A DNA stretch of 64,000 bases from Hymenobacter sp. H14-R3. Its GTDB lineage: Bacteria > Bacteroidota > Bacteroidia > Cytophagales > Hymenobacteraceae. The position numbers and the translations under genes were made by a program. The first letter of the stretch is position 1. Each line of letters opens with the position of its first letter. Below the pieces are notes generated by a model. The model was not told the origin of the DNA and searched no databases. It saw nothing but the letters and a program-made list of their open reading frames with translations. Location of the stretch: the NCBI RefSeq assembly GCF_030063445.1, contig NZ_JASITD010000016.1, forward strand, positions 1 through 64,000, written 5' to 3'. Shown in pieces: positions 53,501 through 61,522 of the stretch.

Positions 53501-53706
53501 ACCCACCGGTACCCCGCGGCATCCGTCACCATCTGCTGAATCAGGAGCGGACTCAGCACGGGGTCGCGCTGCCAGCCGGGCCCGCCCGTCGCGCTGGCCA
53601 ACGCACTATTGACGGTCAGCAGCAGGCCCATCAGCCAGCTTACTAACTTGCGTGCGCTGACCCTGGGCGGCAGGAATAGCGGCGTATTCACGTTGTCAGC
53701 TGGCAC
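50596..53706 (-). CDS. Propeller-type sensor histidine kinase (HisKA_3)
   Basis: 1036-residue membrane kinase. An N-terminal signal or anchor (SWLMGLLLTVNSALAS) is followed by two seven-bladed propellers built of two-component-regulator repeats (for example DQVGRLWIGAESGLLRFDPG, GRVWVGTLDQGLLLVDAHAG, GHLWVGTYAGLVRY). A Y_Y_Y domain follows (RYAYRLHYAAEARPTAWLN ... GNYEVEIRAETAGG), then one span (WPLLWALVAGGLLALGYG) and a HisKA_3 kinase core with phospho-acceptor His838 in LAANLHDEVGALL. An HATPase domain (FKEAVTNAARHAQA, GMGLRNMAHRAKALG) closes the protein. It senses an extracytoplasmic signal, probably a carbohydrate or polymer in related systems, and should phosphorylate the convergent regulator. 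Confidence 0.9.
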   Translation of the reverse strand: MPADNVNTPLFLPPRVSARKLVSWLMGLLLTVNSALASATGGPGWQRDPVLSPLLIQQMVTDAAGYRWVATDEGVYRYDGNELVPLKSLVRQGPRLAVAAVAALALDQVGRLWIGAESGLLRFDPGTGRLLLVPLPVRPDERPKVATLLYHPRSDRLWVGYGAGTIAVFAATRPQAPLFPVSRVAETAFYFTAETGGDGVWLASDRPVLYYLAPNGTVQRQFRVPAQLLPVPGTRPQRFFGRQGMFVLDPAYRLRALCRWPRLLPQMYHSPYVTDSTLDALVQGQWLHVSDLRGACPRLSSTPVTGVANQALSYRLERDAQGIWWRYARDWRGCYKQRPVRRVVEPVLRAGGEAVGSARLIARLPDGRLFVSTYGGSFTQAADSPAAPLRPFRSWQVATHEKYDGVFGGIFAPPTGHFAVLADELWGVLRLDLTMGQISNLAQGPLRPWRRETPGPARAFALLHDHAGRLWVGGQTGLFRVSADLASLRRVADDQPDWPLHKLDITGLAEDPATGALWISTTGGLFWLPPDQPARLRAYGVEAPAGHRLPTDALTCVTAAGPGRVWVGTLDQGLLLVDAHAGVVRQLSEAEGLPSHRIATILPDRAGHLWVGTYAGLVRYAPASGQLSVFGETEGFKDPELNRRSAFADADGTLWFGGVSGVYRVRPERAVAIALPRPPRLLLTALGTPAGATEAVRYLPAGHHEQFTLPAGPNAFVELRLALTDYFDPDLARYAYRLHYAAEARPTAWLNTPRRLVLRGLAPGNYEVEIRAETAGGQPAGNHLRVPLHVEASWWQWPLLWALVAGGLLALGYGTHRLRLRSVLREAHRRVELAANLHDEVGALLTRVTMLAEVLREHYLPGPGEALAGRFDPRQAFDRLLYNSRAAVQTMRDVVWGIDSQADSVAALLDRMREHLDQTATAAGLHATFTQAGLSEATVLPASTRQHLFLIFKEAVTNAARHAQAATEISVQLGRRQGKLVLEVCDNGQSSASSLPHPSGMGLRNMAHRAKALGADLRTGPHQDGRPGYCVLVTLG

Positions 53707-53865
53707 ATGTTAACCTGCATTATAGTTGCTAATGCCTCATTAACAGCATATTATGCATAAAGGTTTTTTCATCTCATGGCCTATGGGGTTGCACAATAGC
53801 AGGCGCGGAAAACAACGCCAGAGCGGTCTCCAAGTCGGTGCATAGAATTTCACGCACCTTCTGTC

Positions 53866-54110
53866 AGGAAATCCTATTCGCTTGATTTGCGGGAACGGGT
53901 TGCGGCGGCGTGTGCCGCGCCGCAGGCCCGGATTTACCAGGTGGCCGCGCAATTCAGTGTTTCCATCTCCTTCGTGGACAAGCTTTTGCGCCGCCAGCGC
54001 ACGAGCGGTTCGCTGGCTGGCGGCTTTGCCCGCGAGCGGTGGCCCGGTGCCGCGCCTAGAGCCGGCGGGCCGGGCCCTGTTGAGGGCCCGTCTGGTGGCG
54101 CAGCCCGCCG
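53866..54110 (+). pseudogene. IS630-type transposase 5' remnant
   Basis: The frame SYSLDLRERVAAACAAPQAR, IYQVAAQFSVSISFVDKLLR is the helix-turn-helix start of an IS630-family transposase. After SGSLA the protein continues in another frame, with ALPASGGPVPRLEPAGRALL and RARLVAQPAATLAE, and then ends. The DDE part is absent. A strong hairpin follows at 54131. Confidence 0.65.
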
Positions 54111-54130
54111 CCACACTAGCCGAACCAAGC

Positions 54131-54175
54131 ACCGCCCGCCACGTACTCGTGCGGCCCGAGTACGTGGCGGGCGGT
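54131..54175. terminator. Perfect 19-base-pair hairpin with following A-run
   Basis: Arms ACCGCCCGCCACGTACTCG (54131-54149) and exact complement (54157-54175) with a seven-base loop. A run of eight A follows at about 54199. On the minus strand that run is on the 5' side, as for a terminator read leftwards. Confidence 0.6.
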
Positions 54176-54239
54176 CGAGTGCCTCGGGTGGGGGCGCAAA
54201 AAAAAGCACCCACGCCGCCGGGCGTGTCGTAGCCTTGCG

Positions 54240-54683
54240 CCGCTTGTTTTTAGGAGCTATTCAGATAATACCCACGGTATTATCGTGCCGGTCGGGGCCG
54301 ACGAAGTTGTCGAGCCGGAAGTGGGCGCGCTGCACCTGGGCCTGGCGCAAGTAGCAGCTCAGGGCCAGGCCATTCTTGGTAAATGGCGAAGGGAGAGTAG
54401 TGGGGCAAGGTAGCCACGCGCAGGACCCGCCGGTGGGCGGCGGCCTACAGGGTCAGGACCGCGCCCAGCAAATTGCAGGCATAATGGCCCTGAGCCCCGG
54501 GGGTGAGGTAGAGGCGGTCAAAGGGGCTGGCGCTGAGCGCAGTACTGGGCCTGGCGAGTCGTTGAGGGAGTGGGCCGCTTAGAAAGAGTTGCCGCACGAA
54601 ATCGACCTGGCCAGAAGGCGGGCTCTTCGAAAGCGGCAAACGAGGGGAGCTAGGAGCGTACGCCGCTTGCGCCGCCGGCTTCC
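54240..54683. other. Decayed region, no intact gene
   Basis: Minus-strand frames such as FVRQLFLSGPLPQRLARPS with LYLTPGAQGHYACNLLGAV and VATLPHYSPFAIYQEWPGP look protein-like but break repeatedly and have no start. I read this as an eroded gene of unknown family upstream of the universal stress gene. Confidence 0.3.
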
Positions 54684-54695
54684 TGATAAAAGTCA
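54684..54695. promoter_or_regulatory. FNR-like palindrome variant before the stress-protein gene
   Basis: TGATAAAAGTCA, one half-site TGAT and one GTCA, begins 99 bases before the ATG at 54783. The same spacing is seen for the copper-protein gene (98 bases). Confidence 0.35.
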
Positions 54696-54782
54696 TGTTG
54701 GGGGCTTGACATTGCGCATGGCGGTTGCTGCCCGCCACCCGGTTCTTTGCCAGCACTGTTGCCCTGCTCTAAGCACCGCCTT

Positions 54783-55607
54783 ATGACGCCTTCGCTGCTG
54801 ATTCTCACCGACTTCTTTCGGGCCGCCAACCAGGCGCTCGACTACGCCACCAACCTGGCCGGGCCCCTCGGGGCCCGGCTGGTACTGCTGCGTGTGCGCC
54901 GCGACTCTGCTCTCGACCCGGCGCTGTTCAGCGGCTTGCTATCTGACCTGAACAAAGAAGTTACAGCACTGGCCCTAAGCCATATAACTAATAACCTGGC
55001 CGTGCCGGTGGTAGCTGAAACAGGCCAGGGCCGCGTGGCCTTTGCCGTGGCCGATGCCGTGAGCCGGCACCACCCGCTGCTGGTGGTGCTGGGCCGGCCC
55101 GACTACTCGGCCACGCCCGACGAGCTGGTGCAAACCACCGCCCTCGACATCCTGCGCACGGCGCCCTACCCCATGCTGGTGGTGCCGCACACGCTGGCCA
55201 GCCGCACGTTGCCCCGGCGCGTACTGCTGGCCGTCGATGGCGAAGACTTTACCCTGGGCCCGCACGCCGGGGCCGTGCGCTACCTGCTCACGGCCCTGGG
55301 CGCGGAGCTGACCGTGCTCCACGTGGCCACGGCCCCCGCCGCCGAGGTTGCGGAGGGCGAGATACTGGCGTCGGTGCGGCGCACGGGTTTGACCATCGAT
55401 TTGCTGGCCCCGCTACGCTTCCGGCGCGCGGTGGCGGCCCACCCAGCCGGCGGCATTCTGCACGCCGCGCAGGCCGGTGATACCGACCTGCTGGTGGTGC
55501 TGGCGCGGCCCCGCAGCTTCTGGGGCAAGCTGTTTTGCCGCAGCGTAACGGCCGAGGTGCTGCTGCACAGCCCGGTGCCCGTGCTGGTGCTCCCCACCAT
55601 CGCCTGA
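54783..55607 (+). CDS. Tandem-domain universal stress protein
   Basis: 274 residues made of two UspA-like halves. Half one opens SLLILTDFFRAANQALDYAT and closes ILRTAPYPMLVVPH. Half two opens PRRVLLAVDGEDFTLGPHAG and closes with LFCRSVTAEVLLHSPVPVLV. The G-x-2-G-x-9-G-S/T ATP motif is only partly kept (ARPRSFWGKLFCRSVT), so nucleotide binding is uncertain. Such proteins are low-oxygen or starvation induced and commonly sit beside acetate-metabolism genes, as the phosphoketolase remnant next door also suggests. Confidence 0.85.
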   Translation: MTPSLLILTDFFRAANQALDYATNLAGPLGARLVLLRVRRDSALDPALFSGLLSDLNKEVTALALSHITNNLAVPVVAETGQGRVAFAVADAVSRHHPLLVVLGRPDYSATPDELVQTTALDILRTAPYPMLVVPHTLASRTLPRRVLLAVDGEDFTLGPHAGAVRYLLTALGAELTVLHVATAPAAEVAEGEILASVRRTGLTIDLLAPLRFRRAVAAHPAGGILHAAQAGDTDLLVVLARPRSFWGKLFCRSVTAEVLLHSPVPVLVLPTIA

Positions 55608-55808
55608 CCCAATTTGCGGGGCCCAGTGCTGGCGCCTGGTTGAGCGGCCCAAACGAAGCGGTAGCGCGGCTGCACTGCGTGGATGCTGCCGGAGCATAAC
55701 CGCCCCGGCACTTATTCTGTTCGCGGCTAAATATCTATCGGACAGCTTATTAATAATAATGATTGAGCGGCGTGCCGCCCGATGCCCACCCTCCCAAGCC
55801 TGCTACCT

Positions 55809-56114
55809 ATGGAAACGACCCTCACCCACGCGCCGCCCACGGCCCTGGCCCTCGATACCCCGCTCGAACCGGAAGCCCTCCGCCGCCTCGATGCCTACTG
55901 GCGGGCGGCCAACTACCTCGCGGTGGGCCAGATATACCTGTACGACAACCCGTTGCTGCGCGAGCCGCTCACGCTGGCGCACCTCAAGCCGCTGCTGCCG
56001 GATAAGCTCGTGGCCCACAAGCAGTACATCTACCGCTACGGCCAGGACATGCCCGAAATCCGGGACTGGCAGTGGGTAGGCAAGGGGGAAGCGGGCGCGC
56101 GAAGTACTGCGTGA
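55809..56114 (+). pseudogene. Phosphoketolase gene with large internal deletion
   Basis: The first 60 codons are the N-terminus of xylulose-5-phosphate/fructose-6-phosphate phosphoketolase: [40 protein letters not shown]. The frame then jumps straight to the C-terminal end of the same enzyme, [25 protein letters not shown]. About 700 internal residues, including the thiamine-diphosphate site, are gone, leaving 101 codons in one uninterrupted frame. The short product cannot be active. Confidence 0.8.
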
Positions 56115-56183
56115 AAAGAGGCGTGCCGCCTGACCTTTTCGGTGGCCGCCCACCCCATAAAATATACGCAACTACCTGACCCA

Positions 56184-56629
56184 ATGAATTATAACTTCCC
56201 CACCGTGGCCGCCAAGCTGACTACCTCGCCGGCGGGCCCCTACGCGGCCCCGGCCGGGCAATGCCTGGCCAAGCACGGCCCCAATCAACTGGCCGACACC
56301 CAGCAGAAAACCAGCTGGCCGAGGTGATAAATCTGGTGCTGCTGGCCATCCGCCCGGGCCGCGAGTCCATTTTCTGCTCCGGCCTGCTTTCCAACAAGCC
56401 GATGCTGGGGGCCGTGGCCCTGACGCTGCACCTGCTCATTCCCTACGTGCCCTTCTGCAACGAGCTGTTCAGCACCCAGCCGCTCACCGCGGTCGAGCTG
56501 GGCGGGGCCGTGGCCAGCGTGGTGTTCTGGGTAGTCGAAATCCAGAAGCTCCTTGCCTGGCGGCGCGGGGTGGCCGTGGGGCATTGCCGCTGGCACCAAC
56601 GCAGTTCGCAAATCAGCAGACTGCTTTAG
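56184..56629 (+). pseudogene. Cation P-type ATPase gene with large internal deletion
   Basis: Codons from ATG 56184 read NFPTVAAKLTTSPAG then AKHGPNQLADTQQKTSW, the N-terminal cation-ATPase domain. In another frame the sequence continues VLLAIRPGRESIFCSGLLSN, KPMLGAVALTLHLLIPYVPF, NELFSTQPLTAVELGGAV, the last transmembrane segments of the same family. The phosphorylation (DKTGT), nucleotide and actuator domains are missing. This is the second internal deletion in a row, directly after the phosphoketolase scar. Confidence 0.8.
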
Positions 56630-56631
56630 CA

Positions 56632-56706
56632 TTAATTAAGAATTAAAAACGATAAATTAAAGACTTAATTGTAAATATTTTAATTTATCATTCTTAATCC
56701 CTAATC
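56632..56706. repeat. AT-rich inverted repeat before nhaA
   Basis: ATTAAGAATTAAAAACGATA.. pairs imperfectly with ..TTTATCATTCTTAATCCC. It shares GATAAATTAAA with the MITE-like element but lacks the TTTAGAGCGG ends. It could be the terminator of the lost ATPase gene. Confidence 0.5.
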
Positions 56707-56732
56707 CCAACGCTGTATTTTACCCCAATCCC

Positions 56733-58103
56733 ATGGCCGCTACCCGACTCTTACGCCCGCTGGTGCGGCCTCTCACGCAGTTCTTTCGCCACGAGGCGGC
56801 GGGCGGCCTGTTGCTGCTGGCCAGCACGATGCTGGCCCTGGTGCTGGCCAACATCAGCTGGGGCCCGGCCCGCCACTTCCCGGCCATCTGGAACGACTAT
56901 GTCGTTATTAGTGTGCACCACTTCGTGCTCAAGCTCACGCTGCTGCACTGGATAAACGATGGGCTGATGACCCTGTTTTTTCTGATGGTGGGCCTGGAAA
57001 TCAAGCGCGAGGTGCTGGGGGGCGAGCTGACTTCGCTGCGCCAGGCGGCGCTGCCCATTGTCGGGGCTTTGGGCGGCATGCTGGTACCGGCGCTGCTCTT
57101 CGCCCTCTTCAACCGCGGCACGCCCACGGCCGGCGGCTGGGGCATTCCGATGGCCACCGACATTGCTTTTGCGCTGGCCGTGCTGCAGCTGCTGGGGCCG
57201 CGCGTGCCGCTGGGCCTCAAGGTCTTTCTCACGGCCCTGGCCATTATTGATGACCTGGGGGCCGTGGTCGTGATTGCCGGCTTCTACACCAAAGCCCTGC
57301 ACCTGAGCTATGTATACCTGGCCCTGGGCACCTGGGCCGTGCTGCTGGCCTTCAACTACCTGCACCTGCGCAGCCTGTGGGCCTACCTGCCGCTGGGCCT
57401 GCTGCTGACGTACTTCATGCTCCGGTCGGGCATTCATACCACGGTGGCGGGGGTGCTGCTGGCGGTGGCCATTCCCTTCGGGTCGGCCGCCCCGCGCCCC
57501 GCCATGCTGCGCTGGCTGCACCAGCAGCTGGGCCGGCTGCGCCGCGAAACGCGGCGGGAGGCCGCCGATTCGCACGCCATCAGCGCGGCAATGGAGGCCG
57601 TCGGCCGCCGCGGCAGCTCCCCGGCCCAGCGCCTGGAAAGCCAGCTGCACACGGTGGTGGCCTTCGGGGTCATTCCCCTGTTTGCCTTCGCCAACAGCAG
57701 CCTGGTAATTGCCCCGGCGGCCGTGCGGGGGCTGCTTTCGCCGCTGGGCCTGGGCATTCTGGCGGGGCTGGTGGTGGGCAAGCCCCTGGGCATCGGGGCC
57801 CTGAGCTGGCTCACGGTGCGCCTGGGCTGGGCCACGCTGCCGCCCGGCGTGAGCTGGCGGCAGGTGTGGGGCGCGGGTATCCTGGCCGGCATCGGGTTCA
57901 CCATGTCCATCTTCGTCACGCTGCTGGCCCTGGGCACCGACTCGCCCGCCACGGCCACGGCCAAGCTGGCGGTGCTGGTGGCCTCGGCCTGCGCCAGCGG
58001 GCTGGGCTACGCGCTGCTGCGGAGCACGCTGGCCGCGCCAGCGCAGGATAGCGTAAAGCTCGCCGCCGCCCAGCCCGCCCCGGCTATCGGGGAGGCGAGG
58101 TAG
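56733..58103 (+). CDS. nhaA: Na+/H+ antiporter NhaA
   Basis: 456-residue membrane antiporter with about twelve spans. Signatures are FFRHEAAGGLLLLASTMLAL, LFFLMVGLEIKREVLGGEL, the unwound-helix motif GIPMATDIAFALAVL and the ion-binding aspartate pair in LTALAIIDDLGAVVVIAGFY. IPLFAFANSSLVI and GAGILAGIGFTMSIFVTLLA lie in the second half. The tail after about residue 430 is divergent, rich in alanine. It exports sodium in exchange for protons. The position after a cation-ATPase remnant may reflect a former ion-homeostasis cluster. Confidence 0.95.
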   Translation: MAATRLLRPLVRPLTQFFRHEAAGGLLLLASTMLALVLANISWGPARHFPAIWNDYVVISVHHFVLKLTLLHWINDGLMTLFFLMVGLEIKREVLGGELTSLRQAALPIVGALGGMLVPALLFALFNRGTPTAGGWGIPMATDIAFALAVLQLLGPRVPLGLKVFLTALAIIDDLGAVVVIAGFYTKALHLSYVYLALGTWAVLLAFNYLHLRSLWAYLPLGLLLTYFMLRSGIHTTVAGVLLAVAIPFGSAAPRPAMLRWLHQQLGRLRRETRREAADSHAISAAMEAVGRRGSSPAQRLESQLHTVVAFGVIPLFAFANSSLVIAPAAVRGLLSPLGLGILAGLVVGKPLGIGALSWLTVRLGWATLPPGVSWRQVWGAGILAGIGFTMSIFVTLLALGTDSPATATAKLAVLVASACASGLGYALLRSTLAAPAQDSVKLAAAQPAPAIGEAR

Positions 58104-58405
58104 CTTCCGGCCGGCGCCCGTCGGCGCAATGGAGCAGCCGAAGCTGATTACGCGGGTGGCTGGCTCACTGGATAAGCATATAACTAATTGATAATCAGTT
58201 ATTTATGATATAGAGTTTGATTAGTCTATAAATCGTCGGCGCAGCTTGTGGCTCGCGTTGCGTGGGCGAGCCGCCCACGAGGAACCGGTTCCTTCCGCGA
58301 ACAAGTTCTTACCGGGAATGCCCAGCCGCCAGCCAACCGTTTTCAGGTTGGCTGGGTTGCCGCCCTCCCTGCGCAGGTAGATGTCGGCGGCGATATCGCC
58401 CCGAG

Positions 58406-58430
58406 AGCGCACTACGCGGCGTAGTGCGCT
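58406..58430. repeat. Near-perfect 25-base palindrome
   Basis: Twelve-base arms AGCGCACTACGC and complement around a single base. It lies in the 650-base gap 58104-58755, which also contains an AT palindrome (ATAACTAATTGATAATCAGTTAT at about 58180) and no gene I can support. Confidence 0.55.
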
Positions 58431-58755
58431 TGCTACTTGGCTTGGTAGCGCAGGCGTTTCGGCAAACCCCACTGTTTGCAGGTCTGTCCTGATTGAATCG
58501 ACGGTATAGTTTATGGGTAGCGGCTGGGCCGGCATTCACTCCGGGCAGTAGTGACGGGGGTGGCGCGGGCCGTCTTTTAGCTTTCGCTGCGAAGAGGGCT
58601 GAGGGCGCGCGGCGGATTGGCCCGCGCTCAGGCATAGATGCCGGCCCTGGTACTGGTGAGCAGGTGGGCAGGGCCAGGAGAAAACCGCGCCGGGTGGCTG
58701 GCATTGGTATACCCTTGCAGTGGGCTTTACCTGGGCCAGCTCTTCGGCTAATTCT

Positions 58756-60159
58756 ATGGATGTTACCCTGCAATTTTTAGGGGCCGCGCATTGCGTCACC
58801 GGCTCCAAATACCTGCTTACCCTCGATGACCACACCCCGCCACCCCGCCGGGTGCTGGTGGACTGCGGCCTGTTTCAGGGGCTGAAGGAGCTGCGCCTGC
58901 GCAACCGCGAGCCGCTGCCGCTGCCCGCCGCCGACGTGGAGCTGGTCATCCTCACCCACGCCCACATCGACCACAGCGGCTACCTGCCCAAGCTGGTGCG
59001 CGACGGCTTCCGGGGCCGCGTCCTGTGCACCGAGGCCACGGCCGACCTGCTCAGCATCATGCTCCTCGACTCGGCCAAGCTCCAGGAAGAAGAAGCCGCC
59101 TACGCCAACCAAAAAGGCTACTCCCGGCACCACCCGGCCGAGCCGCTCTACACCCAGGCCGACGTGGAGCACCTGCTGCCGCTGGTAGAAACCGTGGCCT
59201 ACGATGCCCCCGTTACCCTGCTCGACGGCCTGCTCACGCTCACCTTCCGCGATGCCGGCCACATCCTGGGCTCGGCCATTGTGGAACTGGCCGTGCAGGG
59301 CGCGCAGCAGCGCAAGCAGCTGGTGTTTTCCGGCGACCTGGGCCGCTACGACAACCCGGTGCTGTTCGACCCCACGCCCATTGCCACGGCCGACGTGCTG
59401 CTGGTCGAGTCTACCTACGGCGACCGGGATGCCCGCATCGAGGACCCCGAAGCCGAGCTGGTTAAGGTGGTGACCGGGGCATTGGCCCGGGGCGGCGTGC
59501 TGCTCATCGCCGCCTTTTCGGTGGGCCGCACCCAAACCCTGCTCTACTACCTCAAGAAGCTCATGGCCGCCGGCCGCGTGCCCAGGGTGCCGGTGTATGT
59601 GGACAGCCCAATGGGCATCCGCGTGTCGGACCTGTACCCGCGCCACCCGGCCGCCCACCGCCTCGGCGACGGCAATATGTTTGACTTTCCGGGTATGCGC
59701 TTCGTCACCGAAGCGCGGGAATCGAAGGGGCTGAACGCGAAAACCGGGCCGGCCATCATCATCTCCTCCAGCGGCATGTGCACCGGTGGGCGCATCGTGC
59801 ACCACCTCTTCAACCGCCTGCCCCGGCCCCAGGACACGCTGCTGCTCGTGGGCTACCAGGCGGAGGGCACCCGGGGCCGCAGCTTACAAAACGGCGAAAA
59901 GGAAATCAAAATATTTGGCGAGCTGGTGCCCGTGCGCTGCCAGGTGAAGCAGCTCGACGGCTTCTCGGCCCACGCCGACCGCTCGGAGCTGCTACGCTGG
60001 CTCGGCCAGTTTCAGGCCCCGCCCAAACGCACCTTTATCGTGCATGGCGAGCCCGCGCCCGCCGAGGCCCTGGCCAAAACCCTGCGCGAAGGCCAGGGCT
60101 GGCCCAACGTGGAAGTGCCCGACTACCTGGAAAGGAAAGTGCTGTTTACCGGCATTTAG
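58756..60159 (+). CDS. Metallo-beta-lactamase-fold RNA-processing exonuclease (CPSF-like)
   Basis: 467-residue protein with MBL, beta-CASP and RMMBL domains. Zinc ligands are in LTHAHIDHSGYLP, LTFRDAGHILGSAIVE and LVFSGDLGRYDNPVL. The beta-CASP part holds VLLVESTYGDRDA, IAAFSVGRTQTLLYYLKKL and IIISSSGMCTGGRIVHHL. The RMMBL end holds LDGFSAHADRSELLRWL and RTFIVHGEPAPAEALAKTL. These match bacterial homologues of eukaryotic mRNA 3'-end endonucleases. In low-oxygen clusters of other bacteria such genes accompany universal stress proteins and phosphoketolase, as here. ATG 58756 gives the standard N-terminus MDVTLQFLGAAHCVTGSKY. Confidence 0.92.
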   Translation: MDVTLQFLGAAHCVTGSKYLLTLDDHTPPPRRVLVDCGLFQGLKELRLRNREPLPLPAADVELVILTHAHIDHSGYLPKLVRDGFRGRVLCTEATADLLSIMLLDSAKLQEEEAAYANQKGYSRHHPAEPLYTQADVEHLLPLVETVAYDAPVTLLDGLLTLTFRDAGHILGSAIVELAVQGAQQRKQLVFSGDLGRYDNPVLFDPTPIATADVLLVESTYGDRDARIEDPEAELVKVVTGALARGGVLLIAAFSVGRTQTLLYYLKKLMAAGRVPRVPVYVDSPMGIRVSDLYPRHPAAHRLGDGNMFDFPGMRFVTEARESKGLNAKTGPAIIISSSGMCTGGRIVHHLFNRLPRPQDTLLLVGYQAEGTRGRSLQNGEKEIKIFGELVPVRCQVKQLDGFSAHADRSELLRWLGQFQAPPKRTFIVHGEPAPAEALAKTLREGQGWPNVEVPDYLERKVLFTGI

Positions 60160-60668
60160 CGTAGTTTTCGGGCCGCTGCACCTGAATGGAGGCGGGGTAG
60201 GGCTGGTAGTCGCACCTGGTAGGGCTTGCCCCAACCAAGTCATTAACTAATTGCTGTTAAAGTAATTGCGCTAGCAAGCAACCAGGCTGCTATCGGCGGC
60301 CGAAGGAAATGCGAAGTTTCTGAACCGTAGCCACCCCCCTAAAATACGACTGATTTTCCCCTCTTCGGGTAGCCTCTAAGCACGGCCAGCGCTCCTGCCG
60401 CCGCGCCATCGGTGAGCACAACGAAGTTGGGGGCTGTGGCAAGGCTGCGCAAGGGGGGCGCAGCCCAGTGAACAGCAACTCATTTTTGCGGCAGCCATAG
60501 ACTAGTAACACCGCCGCCCAGCCAGCAGGCGTGGGCAGCGGCACTACCAGCGGTTTGTGTATTCATAGCAGCCAGCTTGTTCAGCTGGCTACCGGCAAGT
60601 GGGGGACTCCTGCCGGCTTTAGTTATGGAGTGGTGCTGCAAGGTGGGCAGGCAACTCAACCAGCCACA

Positions 60669-60680
60669 TGACAAACGTCA
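60669..60680. promoter_or_regulatory. TGAC-N4-GTCA palindrome before the thioredoxin-like gene
   Basis: TGACAAACGTCA, identical to the site at 28062. It lies in the 736-base gap 60160-60895, which holds no gene I can support. The distance to the next start (227 bases) is longer than at the other sites. Confidence 0.45.
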
Positions 60681-60895
60681 GCTAATTACTTGACAATCTT
60701 CCTGGTACCGACCCGGGCGGCCCGATAGTTTTGCGACACCTGGTAGTCAAAATTCAACTCTTCTTTCGCCTCGCTACCACCTTACCTGGTGGGGCCAGCG
60801 CCACGTGGCACAAGGCCTGGCAACCCGCCTCTCGCGTAGGCTAGCGGCTAGTGCGGCTGGCCCGGCGGCTGGCCTGGCCTTTTGCCTAAACTACT

Positions 60896-61333
60896 ATGAT
60901 ACCTAGCCATTACTTACGCGCGCGCGCTGCTTTTGGTGGGCGCGCAAAGGCACTGCATTCGCCTGCATTCGCCTTTTCTGCTGCCCGCCAGCTGCTTGCC
61001 ACGGCCAATGCTGCCCCTTTGCCAACCGCTGCCCTGGCCGCCAATGCGGCGGTGCTGCTGGTGCTGCTGCCGCAGGCAGGCACGGCCCGGCCGGTGCGGG
61101 CGGCCACGCTGGCGGCCCTGCAGGCCTTGCAGCAGCGGCTGGGGAGCCTTATCCGGGTGCTTGCGGTGGGCGATGACAGCCACCCGGCGGTGGTGTGCAG
61201 CTTTCAGCCGGCCGACTTGCCGGCTTTTGTGCTGGTGCACCAGGGGGTGGAGCTGTGGCGGCAGCAGGGCCTACCCGAGGGCGAGTTTATTGTGCCCCAG
61301 CTGCTGGCCCGGCTTGCCGAGGCCAGCAATTAG
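60896..61333 (+). CDS. Thioredoxin-like fold protein without CxxC
   Basis: 145 residues. The second half follows a thioredoxin pattern: AAVLLVLLPQAGTARPVRAA (where CxxC would be expected there is no cysteine), LGSLIRVLAVGDDSHPAVVC, and SFQPADLPAFVLVHQGVELW with the cis-proline LPAFVL. The N-terminal 45 residues are arginine- and alanine-rich and may be over-extended. It may serve as a scaffold or a binding protein rather than as a redox enzyme. It follows the FNR-like site. Confidence 0.65.
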   Translation: MIPSHYLRARAAFGGRAKALHSPAFAFSAARQLLATANAAPLPTAALAANAAVLLVLLPQAGTARPVRAATLAALQALQQRLGSLIRVLAVGDDSHPAVVCSFQPADLPAFVLVHQGVELWRQQGLPEGEFIVPQLLARLAEASN

Positions 61334-61522
61334 GCCCTCGCCCTGGCTAGGGCGGCGGGCTTCGCTACGGGTTGCCTCCCAGTAGCTTCGCTGGGGCCTA
61401 TTGGCTGGAATAGCAGCGCGTTATGACTTGCTTGCCCGTGCTTGTGCGCGGCTTCCCTGCCCGTAAGCGCTGCTTTTGGCCGGGGAGGGCGACTGGTGCG
61501 TCCTTATTTACTTGCTGCTGCT

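Noticed and set aside
54131..54175. A CRISPR repeat, because of the strong palindrome
   Set aside because: It occurs once only, with no spaced copies.
58221..58535. Minus-strand frame of 104 codons between nhaA and the metallo-beta-lactamase gene
   Set aside because: Part of it (RGDIAADIYLRREGGNPANL) looks protein-like, but it runs through a 25-base palindrome, has no recognised family and no convincing start.
60480..60674. Short minus-strand frame ending in LGGGVTSLWLPQK
   Set aside because: Too short, no family, and most of the frame is not protein-like.
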